Numbered from the stretch's first letter, positions 16,421-25,681 are shown. The stretch is 64,000 nt of DNA from Saccharibacter sp. EH611 (GCF_009834765.1 NZ_WVHP01000002.1:62001-126000), one strand, 5' to 3'. The notes: generated by a model from the sequence alone, not told the origin. Translations and numbers: made by a program.

Positions 16421-17164
16421 TCACACCATCGCCATACCACCATTCACATGAAGTGTGGTACCAGTGACCCAGGCAGCCTCATCTGAAGCCAAATATAGCA
16501 CAGCAGAAGCGATATCTTCTGGCCGTCCCATACGCCCAAGTGGAATCCCACCAAGGAGACGTTCACGCGCCGCTTCTGGCAGCGCATCTGTCATTGGGGT
16601 TTCCACAAAACCAGGAGCGACAACGTTTACCGTGACGCCTCGTGATCCTGCTTCTTGAGCCAAAGACTTGCTCATACCAACCAAACCAGCTTTGGCTGCT
16701 GCATAATTCGCCTGTCCTGGGTTACCCGTTGTACCCACAATAGACGAGATGGAAATAATACGTCCAGAACGCCGACGAAGCATCCCCTTTAATGCCGCAC
16801 GTGCCAAGCGAAATGGGCTCTCAAGATCAACTTTCATGACCTGTTCCCAATCGCTATCTTTCATACGCATCGCTAACGTATCACGCGTGAGACCTGCATT
16901 GTTAATGAGAATATCCAATGTCTGTCCAGCAACTTCCTCAGCACGCTTGACAAGAGCATCAGCCTGCTCACCCTCAGAAAGGTTCGCTGTAACAACATGA
17001 ACACGATCTGAACCTAGTTGCTCCGCGACGTTCTTAAGCGCTTCTTCACGCGTACCACTCAACACAACGCAGGCACCTTGGCGATGCAAATGTTCTGCAA
17101 TCGCCTTGCCGATACCGCCAGAGGCTCCCGTGACGAGCGCAAGCTTTCCAGAAAGAGAAAACAT
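16421..17164 (-). CDS. fabG: 3-oxoacyl-ACP reductase
   Basis: A 247-residue short-chain dehydrogenase with the NADPH loop TGASGGIG (13-20), NNAGLTRD, the catalytic Ser in SISSIVG and YAAAKAG (Tyr/Lys), and the C-terminal VTGTTLHVNGGMAMV typical of FabG. It reduces 3-oxoacyl-ACP in each elongation round. The gene follows fabD by 14 bases and has AAAGG ahead of its ATG, so the two are co-transcribed. The genomic context separates it from the general SDR at 33887-34687. Confidence 0.95.
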   Translation of the reverse strand: MFSLSGKLALVTGASGGIGKAIAEHLHRQGACVVLSGTREEALKNVAEQLGSDRVHVVTANLSEGEQADALVKRAEEVAGQTLDILINNAGLTRDTLAMRMKDSDWEQVMKVDLESPFRLARAALKGMLRRRSGRIISISSIVGTTGNPGQANYAAAKAGLVGMSKSLAQEAGSRGVTVNVVAPGFVETPMTDALPEAARERLLGGIPLGRMGRPEDIASAVLYLASDEAAWVTGTTLHVNGGMAMV

Positions 17165-17178
17165 GACGTGACCTTTCC

Positions 17179-18123
17179 TTAAAGATTTTTCAGCATGGTC
17201 TCGACGTCACCGGGTTTACCAGCAAAGTCTGCTTTTAACTCCGGTGCAATCCGACGTGCTAGGCCCGTCAGAACTTTCCCCGCTCCCAATTCATGCTGCT
17301 GGGTAATAGCGTGTGTTTCAAAAGATTCAACCGTTTCTCTCCAACGCACACGCCCTGTAACCTGACGTACAAGCAAAGCTTTGATCTCATCAGGTGTTGT
17401 TACAGATTGAGCCGTAACGTTAGCAATCACGGGGATCACCGCTTCCTTGAAACTGACCTTCTCCAAGGCCTCTTGCATCTCGTCGGCCGCTGGCTGCATG
17501 AGAGAAGAGTGGAATGGTGCAGATACAGGAAGCTGCACAACACGACGCACTCCCTCTGCTTTAGCGAGCTCCATAACACGTTCAACAGCAGGGAGATGAC
17601 CTGAGACAACAATCTGTCCCCCGCCATTATCATTGGCTACTTCTAGAACCTGTCCATCAGCAACTTTAGCACAAAGCTGTGTTGCCTTATCAGAATCGAC
17701 ACCCAACAAAGCGGCCATGCCACCTTCCCCCACGGAAACTGCACGCTGCATTGCCTGACCACGAAGACGAAGCAACTTTGCTCCATCAGAGATGGACATA
17801 ACCCCCGCACTCGTCAAAGCGGCATATTCACCTAAAGAATGGCCTGCAACGACGGAGGCTTTATCTTTCAGAGCAAACCCTCCTTCACTTTCCAGCACAC
17901 GTACAGTCGCCATAGACACAGCGAACAAAGCCGGTTGCGTATTCTCAGTCGCTGTGAGCTCGTTAGGATCCCCTTCGAACATAAGCCGAGAAAGATGAAC
18001 GTTAAGAGCATCATCAACTTCTTCAAATACGGCCCGTGCTACAGGAAAGGCTTCAGCAAGCTCTTTTCCCATACCAACAAACTGACTGCCTTGCCCTGGG
18101 AAGACAAACGCGTGACGTGTCAT
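17179..18123 (-). CDS. fabD: Malonyl-CoA:ACP transacylase
   Basis: A 314-residue acyltransferase. PGQGSQFVGMG at the N-terminus and GHSLGEYAAL, with the nucleophilic serine, are diagnostic; the catalytic histidine lies in VSAPFHSSLM. It transfers malonyl groups from CoA to AcpP, the entry to chain elongation. It is the first gene of the minus-strand fab cluster. The promoter should lie in 18124-18252, where I see no consensus match. Confidence 0.95.
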   Translation of the reverse strand: MTRHAFVFPGQGSQFVGMGKELAEAFPVARAVFEEVDDALNVHLSRLMFEGDPNELTATENTQPALFAVSMATVRVLESEGGFALKDKASVVAGHSLGEYAALTSAGVMSISDGAKLLRLRGQAMQRAVSVGEGGMAALLGVDSDKATQLCAKVADGQVLEVANDNGGGQIVVSGHLPAVERVMELAKAEGVRRVVQLPVSAPFHSSLMQPAADEMQEALEKVSFKEAVIPVIANVTAQSVTTPDEIKALLVRQVTGRVRWRETVESFETHAITQQHELGAGKVLTGLARRIAPELKADFAGKPGDVETMLKNL

Positions 18124-18252
18124 GCAGACCCCTACTCTTTATTCAACTGTCTCGCTATGTAACCTGCGCAGGCCCTTCCGGCTACCCCAAAAGAGCCCTG
18201 CAGACGGCCTTAATGAACGTATTTCTATCGTGGGATATTCAATATACTGACA

Positions 18253-18960
18253 TTAGCGCGGCAAAAGGCGCCCTCTTTGCCAAGCCTCCGCTGCCTCTTC
18301 AGGATCTTTTCCTTGAACACTGACAGCATAGTCCAGCGCATTCATGACGCGTGTTCCCAGCATCATGATAGACATTTCATCTAGCAAATCTTCATCAACT
18401 TCGTCACGCAACCCATCACGCAAAATAATTTGAGCAGAAACAGATTGGCCTTGCAGAAGATTACTATCTGGGAGCTCAATTAACAATCCATCATGGAAAG
18501 CTGCATGAGGCTGCCATACCGCGAAAACTGGATTTTCCCCGCGCTCATGAGCCTGCTGCACGCGGTCGAGTAGTGCCCCTTCACCAATGGTCTCCACAGC
18601 TAAATCTTTTAACGCTTGATGTTGCTCCTGAGCTGCCTTCACGTAAGAAAGGCTTTCTTCTGTCACAATGAAGCTAGTATATGCGCCATCTTTAGCGTCT
18701 TTAAGCACTGACAACGCCAGCTGAGGCTGATAAAGATCACCGATGGCTTCACGCCCTTCATGAGCGAGAGCATCATCTTGGGGCATCCATGCGGAAACCA
18801 AAATGTCGATATCGTGACGTGCAAGCGCTTCCTCACGCTCATCCGCACTGAGATCAACATAAGATACATCCACGCCGTTTGCTTCCACCACACGTGCAAC
18901 AGCACTCGCACATGCCGCATGAAGCGCGGTGTAAAGATGACCAATAGCAAGATGAGACAT
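18253..18960 (-). CDS. OpuAC-like substrate-binding domain protein without signal peptide
   Basis: A 235-residue protein resembling the glycine betaine/choline binding domain (OpuAC): DILVSAWMPQDD and NPVFAVWQPHAAF are the typical ligand-pocket strands, and the C-terminus has the helical LGTRVMNALDYAV segment. Such proteins usually work in the periplasm with an ABC permease. Here no signal sequence is present from either possible start (18960, preceded by AGGGG, or ATG 18981), and no permease or ATPase gene is adjacent. It may be a cytoplasmic ligand sensor. The ligand is unknown. Confidence 0.7.
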   Translation of the reverse strand: MSHLAIGHLYTALHAACASAVARVVEANGVDVSYVDLSADEREEALARHDIDILVSAWMPQDDALAHEGREAIGDLYQPQLALSVLKDAKDGAYTSFIVTEESLSYVKAAQEQHQALKDLAVETIGEGALLDRVQQAHERGENPVFAVWQPHAAFHDGLLIELPDSNLLQGQSVSAQIILRDGLRDEVDEDLLDEMSIMMLGTRVMNALDYAVSVQGKDPEEAAEAWQRGRLLPR

Positions 18961-19026
18961 CAGGAAAGCCCCTACAACCATAAGAAATTATCATATGGAA
19001 TAAACAGGGGCTCCCTATTTGTGAAG

Positions 19027-19059
19027 CCTCTCTGTCTCATTAATAAAATGACAGAGAGG
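19027..19059. terminator. Hairpin downstream of the M13 peptidase gene
   Basis: CCTCTCTGTC (19027-19036) pairs perfectly with GACAGAGAGG (19050-19059), a 10-bp stem with a 13-base loop that can partly pair further. It lies 15 bases beyond the end of the M13 peptidase gene on the minus strand. No T-run follows it there, so it is a probable rather than certain terminator. Confidence 0.55.
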
Positions 19060-19073
19060 TTATTGAGCCGATG

Positions 19074-21176
19074 TTACCAGATTTTCACACGTTGATCTGG
19101 TGATAAATAAAGTTTTTGCCCCGGCTTTACCCCAAACGCATCATACCACTCATCAATATTATGGGCAGGCATGTTAACACGCGTGATAGCAGGAGCATGC
19201 TCATTGGAAAGCATTTGCCGACGCAATGCATCAGGACGATCTTTCTCCCGCCAAGCTTGAGCCCAGCCTAAAAAGACACGCTGATCCCCACTAAGGCCAT
19301 GAACCACAACACTTGGCTTGCCATGTAGCGAATTGTGGTAAGCTTGAAGCCCTAAGTTCAAGCCTCCGAGATCAGCAATATTTTCGCCCATTGTCATCGC
19401 ACCATTGACGTGTAGCCCTGGCAAGACCTCCTGTGCGTCATATTGTGCACCAAGGCGTTTAGCGAGCTTTTCAAAAGCGGATGATGATTGGGGGCTCCAC
19501 CAATCATAAAGTCGACCATGTTCATCATAATGACGTCCTTGGTCATCAAAACCATGGCTCATTTCATGGCCAATCACCCCACCAATAGCCCCATAATTGA
19601 CTGCCATATCGCCTTTCGGATCGAAGAAGGGAGGTTGCAATATAGCAGCTGGGAACACAATCTCGTTCATCGTAGGGTCATTGTAGGCATTAACCGTTTG
19701 CGGCGTCATGTCCCACTCATCACGGTCGACGGGCCGATCAAGCTTAGAAAGCTGATAATCCCACCCAAAGGCAATACCGCGTTTCGCATTGCCATAAATA
19801 TCCCCTGGCCGAACCTCAAATGCACTATAATCACGCCATTTTTTAGGATAGCCTACCTGGATCGCAAAATGATCCAACTTCACGAGAGCTTTCTGTCGTG
19901 TTGGTGCATCCATCCACGTATTATGCTGCAAACGTTCCCGGAAAGCTGCTTTTAGCTCCCCAACTAAGCCTGTAATCTGCTTTTTTGCAGAGGCTGGGAA
20001 GTAACGTGCAACATACTCACGCCCAAGAGCCCATCCCATCGCACTGTCCGTCGCGCTCACTGCACGTTTCCAACGCACTGGCTGTACATCGACACCTGTC
20101 AACGTATGGCCGTTAAAATTAAAGGATGCATCAGAAAAATCATGCGACAGATATGGTGCCGCATTGTCGGCAAGATGAAATGCAAGCCATGCCTGTAAAA
20201 CCCTTGGCTCAGTACGGGCTAAAACACGCCCCATTGCGGCAATGGCTTTTGGCTCACGAACGTCAATAACGCGATCCTCCAAGCCTTTTTCAGGCAAACC
20301 TGCCGCAAGAAAAAAGCTCTTCCAATCGACATCTGGCGCTTTAATAGCGAGCGCCTTAATGGCCATTGGATTAAAGACTTTTAGTGGATCCCTCGTCTGA
20401 TCACGTGGTGCTTCAACATGAGCTAATGACGTTTCAAGCGCCACTACATCATCTGCTGACTTTTGAGCATCAGGCCACTGAGCTAACGTCAACAAACGTG
20501 CAATGTAAGCGCGGTAAGCTTCTTTTTTTGGCGCAAGCTTTGGATCAAAATAATAGCTAATGTCCGGCAAGCCGAGCCCGCCTGAAACACCAATGCTCAT
20601 CCCTTGGTCAAGCATCAGCATATACCGTTCTGGATCGCGCTGATCCTGCTCAATACCGAACGCAAAAGTGCTAAACATCAAAGAATGAGCAGACTGTCCA
20701 AAAATACGCGCTAAAGATTCGCGATCCTTAACCGAACGAATAATGGAAAGATCTTGGGCAAGAGGCTTTCCTCCTTTGCGATCTGCCGCTGCTTGATCTA
20801 GATAGCTTGCGTAATAGACCCCCAGCTTCCCTAGCTCGCTCTGGGCGCCTCTTGGATGCTGGACGGCGTCTTCTAGGATAGCTTTTTGACGGACTTGAGA
20901 AAGCTCAAAAAGAATCCTGAACGGCCCATAGCTGCTCATATCGTCAGGAATCTTTAAATTCTGCAAATAGTGCCCATTCGCATAATGAAAAAAATCATCC
21001 CCGGGATGAATGTTTGTCTCCATACCTGACTGATTAAAGCCCCAGTCATTATGATAAGGCTGCACAGATACAGAAGAGGCCTGCGCTGCGTCTAAACCGC
21101 CCCATACTACCCCTAGCCCTAAAGCTACGAGCCCCGTTGTTTGTGTTACTCGTGATGAAAATTGCGAGAATCGCAC
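19074..21176 (-). CDS. M13-family zinc metallopeptidase (PepO/neprilysin-like), exported
   Basis: A 700-residue protein with a signal peptide of about 33 residues ending in AAQA. The zinc site is VIGHEMSHGFDD (two histidines and the catalytic Glu) with the third ligand in GENIADLGGL downstream; NAYNDPTMNEIVFPAAIL is also a family signature. M13 enzymes cleave peptides up to about 40 residues; bacterial ones are often periplasmic or secreted. A YRxN-like C-terminal stretch (INMPAHNIDEWYDAF) completes the fold. AGGAG lies ahead of the ATG. The gene is probably transcribed alone, with hairpins on both sides. Confidence 0.92.
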   Translation of the reverse strand: MRFSQFSSRVTQTTGLVALGLGVVWGGLDAAQASSVSVQPYHNDWGFNQSGMETNIHPGDDFFHYANGHYLQNLKIPDDMSSYGPFRILFELSQVRQKAILEDAVQHPRGAQSELGKLGVYYASYLDQAAADRKGGKPLAQDLSIIRSVKDRESLARIFGQSAHSLMFSTFAFGIEQDQRDPERYMLMLDQGMSIGVSGGLGLPDISYYFDPKLAPKKEAYRAYIARLLTLAQWPDAQKSADDVVALETSLAHVEAPRDQTRDPLKVFNPMAIKALAIKAPDVDWKSFFLAAGLPEKGLEDRVIDVREPKAIAAMGRVLARTEPRVLQAWLAFHLADNAAPYLSHDFSDASFNFNGHTLTGVDVQPVRWKRAVSATDSAMGWALGREYVARYFPASAKKQITGLVGELKAAFRERLQHNTWMDAPTRQKALVKLDHFAIQVGYPKKWRDYSAFEVRPGDIYGNAKRGIAFGWDYQLSKLDRPVDRDEWDMTPQTVNAYNDPTMNEIVFPAAILQPPFFDPKGDMAVNYGAIGGVIGHEMSHGFDDQGRHYDEHGRLYDWWSPQSSSAFEKLAKRLGAQYDAQEVLPGLHVNGAMTMGENIADLGGLNLGLQAYHNSLHGKPSVVVHGLSGDQRVFLGWAQAWREKDRPDALRRQMLSNEHAPAITRVNMPAHNIDEWYDAFGVKPGQKLYLSPDQRVKIW

Positions 21177-21191
21177 ATTTTTTCTCCTAAT

Positions 21192-21213
21192 AGGGCGATA
21201 ACATGATCGCCCT
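21192..21213. terminator. Hairpin between the desaturase-like gene and the M13 peptidase gene
   Basis: AGGGCGAT (21192-21199) and ATCGCCCT (21206-21213) form a perfect 8-bp stem with a 6-base loop just downstream of the diiron protein gene on the minus strand. The AGGAG of the M13 gene follows immediately after it, so it could also modulate that ribosome site. Confidence 0.5.
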
Positions 21214-21224
21214 TCATAATGATG

Positions 21225-22052
21225 TTAAGCAGCTATCTTTGTTTGTTTCAAATATGTTTTCTGCCGCCATTTAATCAAAAGATAAGCCCCTCGAGCAATG
21301 AGGCGCTGCCAGCGAGAGTGAGGTTTTAGTCCCGTTGTTTTGATGATCATCGCCGTTACTCGGTCGAGGTGTTTTTGCTGATAAAATTCCATCGCACGCC
21401 CCATATAAGCTGCAATACAACGATTATGGTCATACATGACGTCAGAACGCTCGTTCGTCACATGATAGGCTGTCGCCAGCTCATCATCCTCACTTTCAAG
21501 AACGCGCCCAAGTGCGATCCGTAAACGTGACCACGGGCCCAGCTTTTCACGTTCCAGATAGCGGTGCATCTGGTCATAGAATAGCTTAAAATGACGATAT
21601 TCATCCGCTGCAATCTGCTTACAGAGCGCCTTCAAGACAGGTTCTTCTGTTGCATCAGCAAGCGCTGTGTAAAATGACGACGTTCCGGTTTCGACCATAC
21701 AGCGGGCGATCATTTCACCCGTTCGGGAACCACGGATAGAAGCATCAACATCAGCATCAATACGATATGTATCCCGATAACGCTCAAATGCCTCTGTATA
21801 ATCCCACGCTGGGTCAGCCAACATAGCCCATTTTCCTAGCGCATCTCCGTGCTGAACCTCCTCCTCTGCCCAATTCTGCGCTGCTGCACTAAACCCCTCA
21901 TCACCTGCAAAAACATGCAAAAGATAGTCCGTGTAATCACGAGCGTTTCGCTCAACCACAGAAGCTGCTTTTACGAGGGCAATCATGTCAGGGTTCACTT
22001 TTGATGGCTCAAACGCGTCCCAATCCATTTGTTCAATGCGCCAATGTTTCAC
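21225..22052 (-). CDS. Diiron protein of the acyl-ACP desaturase type (ferritin-like fold)
   Basis: A 275-residue helical protein with two ExxH motifs, EEVQHGD (Glu65, His68) and DEYRHF (Glu151, His154), plus Glu34 and Glu121 as further candidate ligands. The spacing of the six ligands closely follows soluble plant stearoyl-ACP desaturase, and the segment around Glu65 resembles the EENRHGD block of that family. Such enzymes insert a double bond into acyl-ACP using O2 and ferredoxin. It lies close to the fab genes and bioB. A generic ferritin-like oxidase is the alternative; electron donor genes are not adjacent. No signal peptide is seen. Confidence 0.65.
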   Translation of the reverse strand: MKHWRIEQMDWDAFEPSKVNPDMIALVKAASVVERNARDYTDYLLHVFAGDEGFSAAAQNWAEEEVQHGDALGKWAMLADPAWDYTEAFERYRDTYRIDADVDASIRGSRTGEMIARCMVETGTSSFYTALADATEEPVLKALCKQIAADEYRHFKLFYDQMHRYLEREKLGPWSRLRIALGRVLESEDDELATAYHVTNERSDVMYDHNRCIAAYMGRAMEFYQQKHLDRVTAMIIKTTGLKPHSRWQRLIARGAYLLIKWRQKTYLKQTKIAA

Positions 22053-22176
22053 AACGTCCCTCTCCTGTGCATTCGTTTACATTTGATATATAGACTGCTC
22101 ATCGCCTCGTACTTCCAGATGGCATGCCGTAGGCATTATGGGTAGGTGTAGGCAGCCAATAGGAGACAACATTTAG

Positions 22177-23184
22177 ATGAATGCTGATCATATGACAGAG
22201 CATGCACCAAATTTTCCGCTACGTCACGACTGGACGCGCGAGGAAGTCGAACGGCTCCTTGCTCTTCCATTCCCGGAACTCATTTTCCAAGCGCAGCAAG
22301 CTCACCGTCAGTATTTTGATCCAACCAAGGTTCAAATTTCTACTCTACTATCCATTAAAACAGGTGGTTGTCCGGAGGATTGCGCTTACTGCCCACAGAG
22401 TGCTCGTCATAACAATGAGCAAAACGCTGCCAAGCTCCTTCCGCTAGAGACCGTTATTGCGGATGCTAAAACAGCCAAAGAAGCCGGCGCTGGCCGCTTC
22501 TGCATGGGGGCTGCGTGGCGAGCTCCTAAAGACCGGGATCTCGATCCCGTTTGTGAGATGGTAAAAGAAGTCAAAGCATTAGGGCTAGAAACTTGCCTTA
22601 CGATTGGCATGCTAACACCCAGCCAATCCCAACGTCTCAAAGAAGCCGGGTTGGACTATTACAACCATAACCTTGACACGTCTGAAGATTTTTACGGGAA
22701 AATCATCTCCACACGTACCTATCAAGATCGCCTAGATACGCTGGCTAATGTCCGTGATGCAGACATTAAGGTCTGTTGCGGCGGGATTATCGGCATGGGG
22801 GAAGATGTTTCTGACCGTGCGGGACTCCTAATGACGCTCGCTAATTTACCAACACATCCTGAAAGTGTTCCCATCAACCTACTTGTCCGCGTTGAAGGTA
22901 CACCACTTTCTGATACAGAAACAGTAGACCCCGTCACGTTTGCGCGCGTTATCGCGACAGCTCGTATCATGATGCCAGCCAGTCATGTTCGCCTCGCCGC
23001 GGGACGCGAAAACATGTCAGAAGCCGCTCATGCTCTTTGCTTCCTTGCCGGAGCAAACTCTATCTTTTGGGGAGAAAAACTTCTGACGACGCCTAACCCT
23101 AAAGAAAATAGAGACCGGCAGCTTCTTGAGCTTTTAGGTATGTCGCCCATGATGGATCGCGACCCAGCTTTGGTGTCTTCGTAA
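22177..23184 (+). CDS. bioB: Biotin synthase
   Basis: A 335-residue radical SAM enzyme. [13 protein letters not shown] holds the CxxxCxxC that binds the 4Fe-4S cluster and [19 protein letters not shown] and VRLAAGRE supply ligands of the second 2Fe-2S cluster. It inserts sulfur into dethiobiotin, the last step of biotin synthesis. AGGAG is about 11 bases ahead of the ATG. The other bio genes are not in the window. It diverges from the desaturase-like gene. Confidence 0.96.
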   Translation: MNADHMTEHAPNFPLRHDWTREEVERLLALPFPELIFQAQQAHRQYFDPTKVQISTLLSIKTGGCPEDCAYCPQSARHNNEQNAAKLLPLETVIADAKTAKEAGAGRFCMGAAWRAPKDRDLDPVCEMVKEVKALGLETCLTIGMLTPSQSQRLKEAGLDYYNHNLDTSEDFYGKIISTRTYQDRLDTLANVRDADIKVCCGGIIGMGEDVSDRAGLLMTLANLPTHPESVPINLLVRVEGTPLSDTETVDPVTFARVIATARIMMPASHVRLAAGRENMSEAAHALCFLAGANSIFWGEKLLTTPNPKENRDRQLLELLGMSPMMDRDPALVSS

Positions 23185-23195
23185 AGACATGTGCC

Positions 23196-23223
23196 ACGCC
23201 TCGTCTTCTCATAGACGGGGCGT
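23196..23223. terminator. Convergent hairpin after bioB
   Basis: ACGCCTCGTC (23196-23205) pairs with GACGGGGCGT (23214-23223) over 10 bp with one T-G wobble and an 8-base loop, between bioB and the converging MCE operon. No strong T-run follows on either strand. Confidence 0.55.
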
Positions 23224-23238
23224 CGGCATCACGCTTCC

Positions 23239-24012
23239 TTATCCTGCATTGTCATTTTGAACACTATCTTGTATTTGCCGCCTTAACTTCGCGGCCTTAT
23301 CGAAGTCACCTAAACCATCATAGGCTTGAGACTGCAGAAGTAGAGCGCGGCGCATCGCCCGATAATCTCCTGCTTCCTCACGCATTTTCGTTAAGTTCCC
23401 TGTAAAGGTGGCAGCATTAGACCAGTCATGCACCATCAAATAATGATGAGATTGTAGCTCCAGTAAATTACTTTTCGCACGCGCTTCTTTATACTGCGAT
23501 AGGTGTTCAATTGCTTCTTGCAACAGTGCCTTATCTTGGGTTGCCGCAGCATTTAAGCCCAAAACCGTATAAGCCTGCTCCTGCGTTTCCACATCCTGTG
23601 ACGTAAGAGCCCGACGCGCCTCCTTCTCGGAAGAAAGCCATCTTTTTAGGCCATAAAAAGCATAAGAACGAATAAGCTTTAAATCTTCTTGTTGCCTCCA
23701 ATCGCGAACAGACAATGCCGCTCCAACCTGATCGAGCGTTGCTAAACATTCATCCAGCTTATTTTGACGCAGCTGTGCAGTCGCTAAATTATACCCAGCA
23801 TCATGGATACCCTGCGCATCATTCGCGGCAAGAGCCCTCTGAAGCGCCCTGTTATACTGAATGGCAGCTTGGCTCATATGACCGCGGTTAAAAATCGTAT
23901 GACCTGTATCCATCGCTAAGGAATATTGTCCATCCTCCCACACTTGACGTTGCGGGCTACACGCCCCAAGCATCAGCAATGCAGCAAGGGAGAAAAAATA
24001 TGTCTTGTTCAT
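23239..24012 (-). CDS. TPR-like lipoprotein of the MCE transporter operon
   Basis: A 257-residue protein with a lipoprotein signal ending in LMLGAC (Cys18). The rest is helical with tetratricopeptide-like repeats: QAAIQYNRALQRAL, AGYNLATAQLRQNKLDECLATLDQV and GLGDFDKAAKLRRQI. It is the last gene of the operon, overlapping the MCE protein stop as ATGA. Other MCE operons often end with an auxiliary lipoprotein of a different fold, so a TPR lipoprotein in this slot is unusual. A role as an outer-membrane or periplasmic partner of the MCE channel is inferred from position. Confidence 0.72.
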   Translation of the reverse strand: MNKTYFFSLAALLMLGACSPQRQVWEDGQYSLAMDTGHTIFNRGHMSQAAIQYNRALQRALAANDAQGIHDAGYNLATAQLRQNKLDECLATLDQVGAALSVRDWRQQEDLKLIRSYAFYGLKRWLSSEKEARRALTSQDVETQEQAYTVLGLNAAATQDKALLQEAIEHLSQYKEARAKSNLLELQSHHYLMVHDWSNAATFTGNLTKMREEAGDYRAMRRALLLQSQAYDGLGDFDKAAKLRRQIQDSVQNDNAG

Positions 24013-24968
24013 GGGTGCACCTCATAAGCTGGTAAACGCCGTTTAACTTTAGAGCTTCCACTCCCCCCTAAAATCCATAGAGAGCGAAGTTGATCTGTCA
24101 TTTTTCGTAAACTATCAGCCGTTGCTTCGGCTTCAATCATAAGCTGTGGCAATTGTTCCGTACTCAGGGCTGTATTATGCATGATGGCGTTCACATCAGG
24201 AGTAGACTTTTTGAGGTCTCCGGTTATGATGTGTGTATTGCCTAACGTCCCATTCGCTTCTTGCAACGTCGTATCAAGCTTTCTTTCAAGAGGCTGTACA
24301 TTCTGGATAGCCGTATTGAGGCTTAATAAAAGCTGGTTAACATGCTGAGCCGTTTCTGGCTTACTCAACAACTCTCCTGCAGTCCCCTTCCCAGCTCGCA
24401 AGTCTACAAGCAATTCCTTCGCTTGCTGCGTAATCGCTTGCACGTTATCCATCGCCGGTAAGAGACGAGCACGCACATCTCTTAGAGTCTGTATAATCAT
24501 ATCAGCAGGATTGAGCTCAACATTGGCTTGCATAACCGCAAACCCCCAATCAAGCGGCTGACCTTGCCCACGTGAAAGCTCAATGTAACTCGCCCCTGCC
24601 ACAACGAAACGTCGTCGAATTGTTGCTGTACTGTCTGTGCGAATATAACGCTCAAACTGCGGTTCAATCGTCCCTTCTGCCGACATACGGCCAGCTTCGT
24701 TCATATCAATCTTACGAATCTCACCAACATGAACACCCATTACCTCAATGTCATTGTTGATCGCTAATCCGGCAACACCGCTCTCTGGGAGCACAAAATG
24801 AATCCGCCCTGCCGGAGTAAGCCATTGCCGCAAGAATCCCGCCTCAATGATAGCCGCTATCAACACCACGAGTGCTACCAAAACGAGGAGCCCGACCCAC
24901 TCATCAGCGTAGCGATTACGAAATAATGGCCTTGCTGTATCTGTCTGACGTTTTAGGCTCAGCATCAC
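24009..24968 (-). CDS. MlaD-type MCE domain protein
   Basis: A 319-residue protein with one N-terminal membrane helix (about 24-46) and a single MCE domain at about 55-130, including SGVAGLAINNDIEVMGVHVGEI and GASYIELSRG. A long alpha-helical periplasmic tail follows, ending near residue 300. MCE proteins form hexameric rings that pass lipids between membranes. It overlaps the ABC protein gene upstream and the lipoprotein gene downstream by four bases each. The cargo is unknown; the long tail suggests a channel-forming type rather than a bare ring. Confidence 0.85.
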   Translation of the reverse strand: MMLSLKRQTDTARPLFRNRYADEWVGLLVLVALVVLIAAIIEAGFLRQWLTPAGRIHFVLPESGVAGLAINNDIEVMGVHVGEIRKIDMNEAGRMSAEGTIEPQFERYIRTDSTATIRRRFVVAGASYIELSRGQGQPLDWGFAVMQANVELNPADMIIQTLRDVRARLLPAMDNVQAITQQAKELLVDLRAGKGTAGELLSKPETAQHVNQLLLSLNTAIQNVQPLERKLDTTLQEANGTLGNTHIITGDLKKSTPDVNAIMHNTALSTEQLPQLMIEAEATADSLRKMTDQLRSLWILGGSGSSKVKRRLPAYEVHP

Positions 24969-25681
24969 GCACTCCTCATTTCCATAAGACCACTATCACC
25001 TAGGCGAAACACCTGCATGTTCTCTTTCACGTAATCATGCCAAACTGCATGGTCAGACGCTATCCATACAACAGCACAGCCCCTCTGCATGGCCGCTGTC
25101 AACTCAGAAAGAAAAGCCTCATATAGTCCCTCCGGCTGTAAAGAAACGGGGTCTTCCAACAGTAGCAAAGAAGGCTTTCCCAAAAAGGCTCGAATATATT
25201 CAGCACGCCGTCGATCAAGAGCTGATAGACGCCCCGGAGGCTGTATGGGAAGCCCAGGCAAACCAAACCGTATCCCCAGCTTTACGGCCTCCTCAACCAA
25301 TACATCTAAATCTGTTGAACTATGATGAAGGCGAGGCCACATGACGTTCATGTGAGTACCGTAAAGGTCTATCCAATTACCACTTGAAAAAACGCGCCCT
25401 ATGCGCCCCCTCAAAGCCCATATTTGACGCTCTTCGAGGGCTTTCCAATCCAAGCCCATACATTTTACGGTGCCTTCACCAGCTGGCAAAACACCCGTAC
25501 AAACATCGACAAATTGCGTTCGCTGCACCGCATCACGACATTCGATAAGAGCACATTCTCCCGGCCCTAACAGGAAATTATATTTTGCCGAGGCCAAGCC
25601 ACTATCTCCTAGCATAGGCCGTGCTTCCATAAGCTCCAAAGCAGCTGAATAGGAGACTGTTGTCATTGTTTCGCTCATCAC
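24965..25681 (-). CDS. Degenerate ABC ATPase-fold subunit of the MCE transporter (probable pseudo-ATPase)
   Basis: A 238-residue protein that follows the length and strand order of MlaF-type ATPases but has lost the catalytic motifs. Where the Walker A loop should be (about 48-56) it reads CRDAVQRTQ, with all glycines gone and Lys replaced by Arg. The signature LSGGQ is LSALD (152-156), the Q-loop glutamine is Ser, and Walker B reads LLLLED, with the Asp-Glu order swapped. The H-loop His211 remains. The frame is intact and translationally coupled on both sides, so it is a maintained protein rather than decay. It probably does not hydrolyse ATP in the normal way. Confidence 0.75.
   Translation of the reverse strand: MMSETMTTVSYSAALELMEARPMLGDSGLASAKYNFLLGPGECALIECRDAVQRTQFVDVCTGVLPAGEGTVKCMGLDWKALEERQIWALRGRIGRVFSSGNWIDLYGTHMNVMWPRLHHSSTDLDVLVEEAVKLGIRFGLPGLPIQPPGRLSALDRRRAEYIRAFLGKPSLLLLEDPVSLQPEGLYEAFLSELTAAMQRGCAVVWIASDHAVWHDYVKENMQVFRLGDSGLMEMRSA

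Noticed and set aside
24965-25681. The ABC gene as a pseudogene
   Set aside because: The frame is intact, full length and coupled at both ends, with conserved hydrophobic strands and the H-loop; loss of catalytic motifs alone does not make it a decaying gene.
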